From assembly GCF_020595125.1 (NCBI RefSeq), contig NZ_JACNMS010000006.1, forward strand, positions 1 to 64,000: DNA of 64,000 nucleotides, given 5' to 3'. Positions 61,223 to 64,000 of this stretch are shown here, piece after piece. This DNA is from Jeotgalibacillus aurantiacus (GTDB lineage Bacteria; Bacillota; Bacilli; Bacillales; Jeotgalibacillaceae). The notes beneath the pieces were generated by a model that did not search any database, was not told where the DNA came from, and saw only the letters and a program-made list of their open reading frames with translations. A program made the translations under genes and the position numbers. How positions within the stretch are numbered: position 1 is the stretch's first letter; each line of letters opens with the position of its first letter.

Positions 61223-61657
61223 ATGATTACCTTTGGAGAAAAGGAAAGTGGAATAGATTATGTTTTGAGACCTGCAGTATATGGTCTGATCTTTAATAAC
61301 AAGAGAGAAAAAATCGCGGTCATCCGAAAAAGTGATAGTAAGCATTTTCTTCCTGGTGGCGGAATAGAAAACCGCGAAACGCATGAGGAGTGTTTAAAAA
61401 GAGAAGCCCTTGAGGAGCTGGGATTTCAAGTTGAAATAAGTACCTTCATTGGCAGTGCCAGAAGGTATTTTTATTCTGTGAATGAAGACATTCATTACTT
61501 GAATGAAGGTCACTTTTATTTTTGCTGCAAGGTCAAAGAAGCCGACAAACCAACAGAAGATGATTATGAATTAGTTTGGTTGGAGCCTGATCATGCTGTA
61601 GAATGTCTTATTCATGACCATCAAAAGTGGGCAGTAAAAGAAGCTTTAAGAAGGTAG
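61223..61657 (+). CDS. Nudix hydrolase
   Basis: 144 residues. The Nudix box GGGIENRETHEECLKREALE plus ELGF (about 47-70) is intact, with the metal-binding REALEEL. Substrate a nucleoside diphosphate derivative, not further identified. Confidence 0.9.
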   Translation: MITFGEKESGIDYVLRPAVYGLIFNNKREKIAVIRKSDSKHFLPGGGIENRETHEECLKREALEELGFQVEISTFIGSARRYFYSVNEDIHYLNEGHFYFCCKVKEADKPTEDDYELVWLEPDHAVECLIHDHQKWAVKEALRR

Positions 61658-61697
61658 AATTCAGGGATAGAATTTCCAAGTCTGCACGATCAAAGTT

Positions 61698-61734
61698 AAA
61701 ACGCCACACTCCTCATCAGTGCGGCGTTTTCTCA
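61698..61734. terminator. Bidirectional terminator
   Basis: AAAACGCCACACT / AGTGCGGCGTTTT with one mismatch, between the convergent Nudix and AIM24 genes. Confidence 0.85.
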
Positions 61735-61739
61735 TTCAA

Positions 61740-62432
61740 TCAGCTTTGCTGAGTCTGATAAATTTCTTCAAATGGCTGAACGACAACAAATCCGTTGCCG
61801 GAGAATTTCATTTGGACAGATTCTCCGCTGCCACGGCCGAATAAACTTTTCAGCTGGACGTCTGTGACGAACTCAGGCTCGAGGTTTCCGGACCATGCGA
61901 CGGTTGCGTTTGGATCCGTAAATACGGGTCTGTCGGGAGTCACAAGTAATGTCAGTGGCTCATAATGAGAGGTGAAAGCAACAAGGCCCTGACCTTCAAG
62001 TCGAACATTAAACAGTCCGCCAGCCATCATTCCAGCCACTTTACGCATCAGCTTAATATCCCACTCCAGCCCGTCCTGAAAGGCAAGCAGATCATTGCCG
62101 TTAATAAAAACGCTCTCGCCTTCAAGATCCAGCACTGTAATCTTTTTACCCTGGTCTGCAACATAAAGACGACCCTGACCATTGGCCTTCATCAGCTGGG
62201 CACCTTCTCCGCTGAGCGCCTTCTTAACAAACCGTCCAAGACCGTGCTCCATCATACCCTCACGCTCGAACTTGATGTTGCCTTCATAAGAAATCATCGA
62301 ACCAGCCTTCGCCCAGACCTTGCCATTCAAATTAACCTCTAAAATCCTATCAGTCTCAAGCTCAAAAAAGTCCCGTGAACTCTCCTCCTGCTTTGTTTCC
62401 TGCACAAATTCTTTAATGGAGTATTTAGACAT
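61740..62432 (-). CDS. AIM24/TIGR00266 family protein
   Basis: 230 residues of the AIM24 (YwoG/TIGR00266-like) double beta-barrel family. Characteristic AKAGSMISYEGNIKF at about 41-55, GQGRLYVADQGKKITVLDLEG in the middle and the C-terminal QMKFSGNGFVVVQP. Found widely in bacteria, function unknown; the mitochondrial homologue organises membrane complexes. Confidence 0.85.
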   Translation of the reverse strand: MSKYSIKEFVQETKQEESSRDFFELETDRILEVNLNGKVWAKAGSMISYEGNIKFEREGMMEHGLGRFVKKALSGEGAQLMKANGQGRLYVADQGKKITVLDLEGESVFINGNDLLAFQDGLEWDIKLMRKVAGMMAGGLFNVRLEGQGLVAFTSHYEPLTLLVTPDRPVFTDPNATVAWSGNLEPEFVTDVQLKSLFGRGSGESVQMKFSGNGFVVVQPFEEIYQTQQS

Positions 62433-62494
62433 GTTAAAATTCCTCCTTTGATTGGATAGTAGTTATACGGATATAGAAGGAGAAAGTTCCATCA

Positions 62495-62535
62495 GTGTAG
62501 AGTTGGGGACAGACCCTCAGACTCCAACTCTACAC
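62495..62535. repeat. GGGACAGACCC-type palindromic element
   Basis: 12-bp perfect arms GTGTAGAGTTGG / CCAACTCTACAC flanking GGACAGACCCTCAGACT, between AIM24 and the ABC-F leader. Confidence 0.82.
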
Positions 62536-62539
62536 TCAG

Positions 62540-62568
62540 ATGACAAAGCTCTAAAAATGGGGTATAGT
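62540..62568 (+). promoter_or_regulatory. Promoter of the VmlR-like ABC-F transcript
   Basis: ATGACA (62540-62545, five of six to TTGACA) and TATAGT (62563-62568) with a 17-bp spacer. Confidence 0.7.
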
Positions 62569-62600
62569 AATAGTTAACTTTAGTGATAGGAGGGTTATTA

Positions 62601-62648
62601 ATGATGTATTCAGGTAGGCTACGACAGGATTCTTTGAACAATCAGTAA
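62601..62648 (+). CDS. Leader peptide of the ABC-F gene
   Basis: 15 residues, MMYSGRLRQDSLNNQ, behind AGGAGG at 7-base spacing. Its last codons form one arm of the CTTTGAACA / TGTTCAAAG hairpin (62632-62664). Such an ORF is expected if a stalled ribosome switches the downstream attenuator. Confidence 0.65.
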   Translation: MMYSGRLRQDSLNNQ

Positions 62649-62850
62649 TTTCATATGTTCAAAGGCTCTGTTTTCATAAGCAGAGTAAACGGGAGTAGTC
62701 TGCACATTTTTAATAATCTTCAACGGATCAGTTTTTACGTGGAGAAGGGCAGCTGTTGTCTGCCTTTCTTTTTGCGTTTAAAGGGAGGCGATTATTTGTC
62801 GTACGCCCGTTTACTCTACCCCCGCAAACAGGCTTGTTGCGGGGTTTTTT
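62632..62850 (+). promoter_or_regulatory. Transcription attenuator upstream of the ABC-F gene
   Basis: Leader stem at 62632-62664. AGAGTAAACGGG (62682-62693) is perfectly complementary to CCCGTTTACTCT (62806-62817). A further hairpin (AGGGCAG / CTGCCTT) lies near 62746-62767. The intrinsic terminator CCCCGCAA / TTGCGGGG plus six Ts is at 62819-62850, starting directly next to the long-range stem. This is the layout of antibiotic-induced attenuators of VmlR/Vga-type genes. Confidence 0.7.
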
Positions 62851-62892
62851 ATGATTACATTCCTTTTAAATTCATCAAAAGGAAGTGTTATC

Positions 62893-64000
62893 ATGGAACG
62901 TCTTGTTCTCGAATTAAATGATATTGAAGTCTCGTATTCAGATAAAACGGTTTTGAATGTGGATCAGTTGCGTATTCATCAGTTTGACCGGATTGGTATT
63001 GTCGGGACTAACGGCAGTGGTAAAAGTACGCTGTTAAAAGTGATCAATGGAGAGATCATGCCGGAAAAAGGAACGATTAATAGACAGATTGAATTCGGCT
63101 ATTTCAAACAAAAGGAAGCTCCTTCTCAAAATCATCAGCCGGATTATAAACTGCTCGGGCAGCTTAATGTTCCAGATCGTTCGACCCATCAGATGAGCGG
63201 GGGTGAGCAGACGAGGCTGAAGCTTGCACAGCTGTTCACGGATTATTATGAAGGATTGCTGATTGATGAACCAACCACTCATTTAGATGCGGCGGGGGTT
63301 GATTTTCTTGTTGAAGAGCTGACTTATTATTACGGTGCGCTCGTGCTCGTCAGTCACGATCGCTATGTACTGGATCGGCTCGTGACAAAAATCTGGGAGG
63401 TTCAGAATGGTCGTGTTAAGGAGTACACGGGGAATTATTCTGACTATCAGATGACAAAAAAGCTTGAGCAATCCCGGCAGCAGGAGCAGCATGAACGGTA
63501 TTTGAAAGAAAAGCAAAGATTGCTTGCAGCTGCTGAGGAGAAGATGAAGAAAGCCAGTAAGATCAATCAGGCAAACGAGTCGATGTCTAAACGGCAGGCC
63601 CGTGCAAAAGCGAATCGGATGTTCATGACCAAGCAAAAAGATACGAGTCAAAAATCTGTTGAAAAGGCAGCGAAAGCATTGGAGAAAAGAGTGGAGCAGC
63701 TTGAACAGGTTAAAGCGGTTCAGGAGGAAAAGGCGGTTCATTTTCCGCAGTCAGAAACCATCCAGCTTCACAACCGATTCCCTATTATGGCAGACAGGGT
63801 AACACTGAAAGCAGGTGATAAACTGCTGCTGGATGAAACGAGCTTTCAATTTCCTTTAGGTAAAACGATCGCCATAAATGGAACAAATGGTTGCGGGAAA
63901 TCAACACTGCTTCACTATATTTTAAAGCGAGGAAATGGATTGACGGTTTCGCCAAAAGCTGTGTTTGGTGTGTACCAGCAGCTTGGTTATCAGCTGGACG
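62893..64000 (+). CDS. ABC-F ribosomal protection protein, VmlR/Vga-like (partial, runs off the window)
   Basis: 369 complete codons are visible, ATG 62893 behind AAAAGGAAGTG. Residues show first ABC domain GTNGSGKST (about 39-47), MSGGEQTRLKLAQL, LLIDEPTTHLD, SHDRYVLDRL, then a long charged linker (KEKQRLLAAAEEKMKKASKI) and the second Walker A GTNGCGKST. The short first domain and long linker match antibiotic-resistance ABC-Fs that dislodge lincosamides, streptogramin A and pleuromutilins from the ribosome. The specificity-determining interdomain tip cannot be judged without alignment. Regulated by the leader/attenuator upstream. Confidence 0.88.
   Translation, partial: MERLVLELNDIEVSYSDKTVLNVDQLRIHQFDRIGIVGTNGSGKSTLLKVINGEIMPEKGTINRQIEFGYFKQKEAPSQNHQPDYKLLGQLNVPDRSTHQMSGGEQTRLKLAQLFTDYYEGLLIDEPTTHLDAAGVDFLVEELTYYYGALVLVSHDRYVLDRLVTKIWEVQNGRVKEYTGNYSDYQMTKKLEQSRQQEQHERYLKEKQRLLAAAEEKMKKASKINQANESMSKRQARAKANRMFMTKQKDTSQKSVEKAAKALEKRVEQLEQVKAVQEEKAVHFPQSETIQLHNRFPIMADRVTLKAGDKLLLDETSFQFPLGKTIAINGTNGCGKSTLLHYILKRGNGLTVSPKAVFGVYQQLGYQLD

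Overview
The window is a low-GC Gram-positive chromosome of the Bacillales, in the Bacillaceae/Planococcaceae range. The first 14 kb follow the Bacillus subtilis order rrn - tRNA - tsaE - tsaB - rimI - tsaD - ydiF - rex - tatA - tatC - ydiK - ydiL - groES - groEL, with groES starting at TTG and preceded by a perfect CIRCE operator. moaC, which lies between ydiF and rex in B. subtilis, is absent, and an MFS transporter sits after tsaD. A halophilic or marine genus such as Jeotgalibacillus is a guess only.

Layout. 1-570: end of an rRNA operon (23S 3' end, 5S, tRNA-fMet, tRNA-Asp, terminator). 0.7-14.2 kb: conserved core genes (t6A tRNA modification, ribosomal S18 acetylation, ABC-F, Rex redox sensor, Tat export, chaperonin). 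The gaps between these core genes hold a cluster of six DnaA-box-like sites (4693-4938), two long GC-rich palindromic repeats, and four arrays of degenerate tandem repeats with a strict 21-bp period. 14.2-20.5 kb: an AT-rich accessory island with a five-gene leftward operon: DUF4236 protein, Excalibur coiled-coil membrane protein, four-TM membrane protein, OLD-like AAA ATPase with a TOPRIM-like C-terminus, and a D12-class adenine methyltransferase. This is the best candidate for an undescribed (probably defence) system. 20.5-27.3 kb: a decayed prophage remnant with broken methyltransferases, an XtrA-like protein, a late-regulator-like protein and a terminase small subunit carrying an amber stop. 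It is bounded by a ~360-bp direct repeat that contains the promoter and 5' end of a DUF6143 gene.

27.7-32.5 kb: a short-chain dehydrogenase, a PQQ-type sugar dehydrogenase lipoprotein, a SpoIIM-family protein, a DUF418 protein, and an unlisted 36-residue membrane peptide whose Shine-Dalgarno sequence is sequestered in a hairpin. 32.9-39.9 kb: a fatty-acid/acyl-CoA catabolic regulon (two acyl-CoA dehydrogenases, SDR, TetR regulator, 3-hydroxyacyl-CoA dehydrogenase, thioesterase, APH-like kinase), with a matching palindromic operator in front of both transcription units.

40-64 kb: a mosaic of single-gene units. They include a PHP phosphoesterase, DUF5694, a frameshifted YCII gene, a DinB-like protein, an AAA ATPase, a serine hydrolase, a FusB-type EF-G-binding protein with a candidate leader peptide, CapA, rifampin ADP-ribosyltransferase, an SsuBCA-Sco operon, PPK2, an aldo/keto reductase, lipoproteins, an S41 protease, Nudix and AIM24. 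The window ends inside a VmlR/Vga-type ABC-F gene with a complete-looking leader peptide and attenuator. From 44.8 to 62.5 kb the intergenic spaces repeatedly carry a palindromic element built on GGGACAGACCC.
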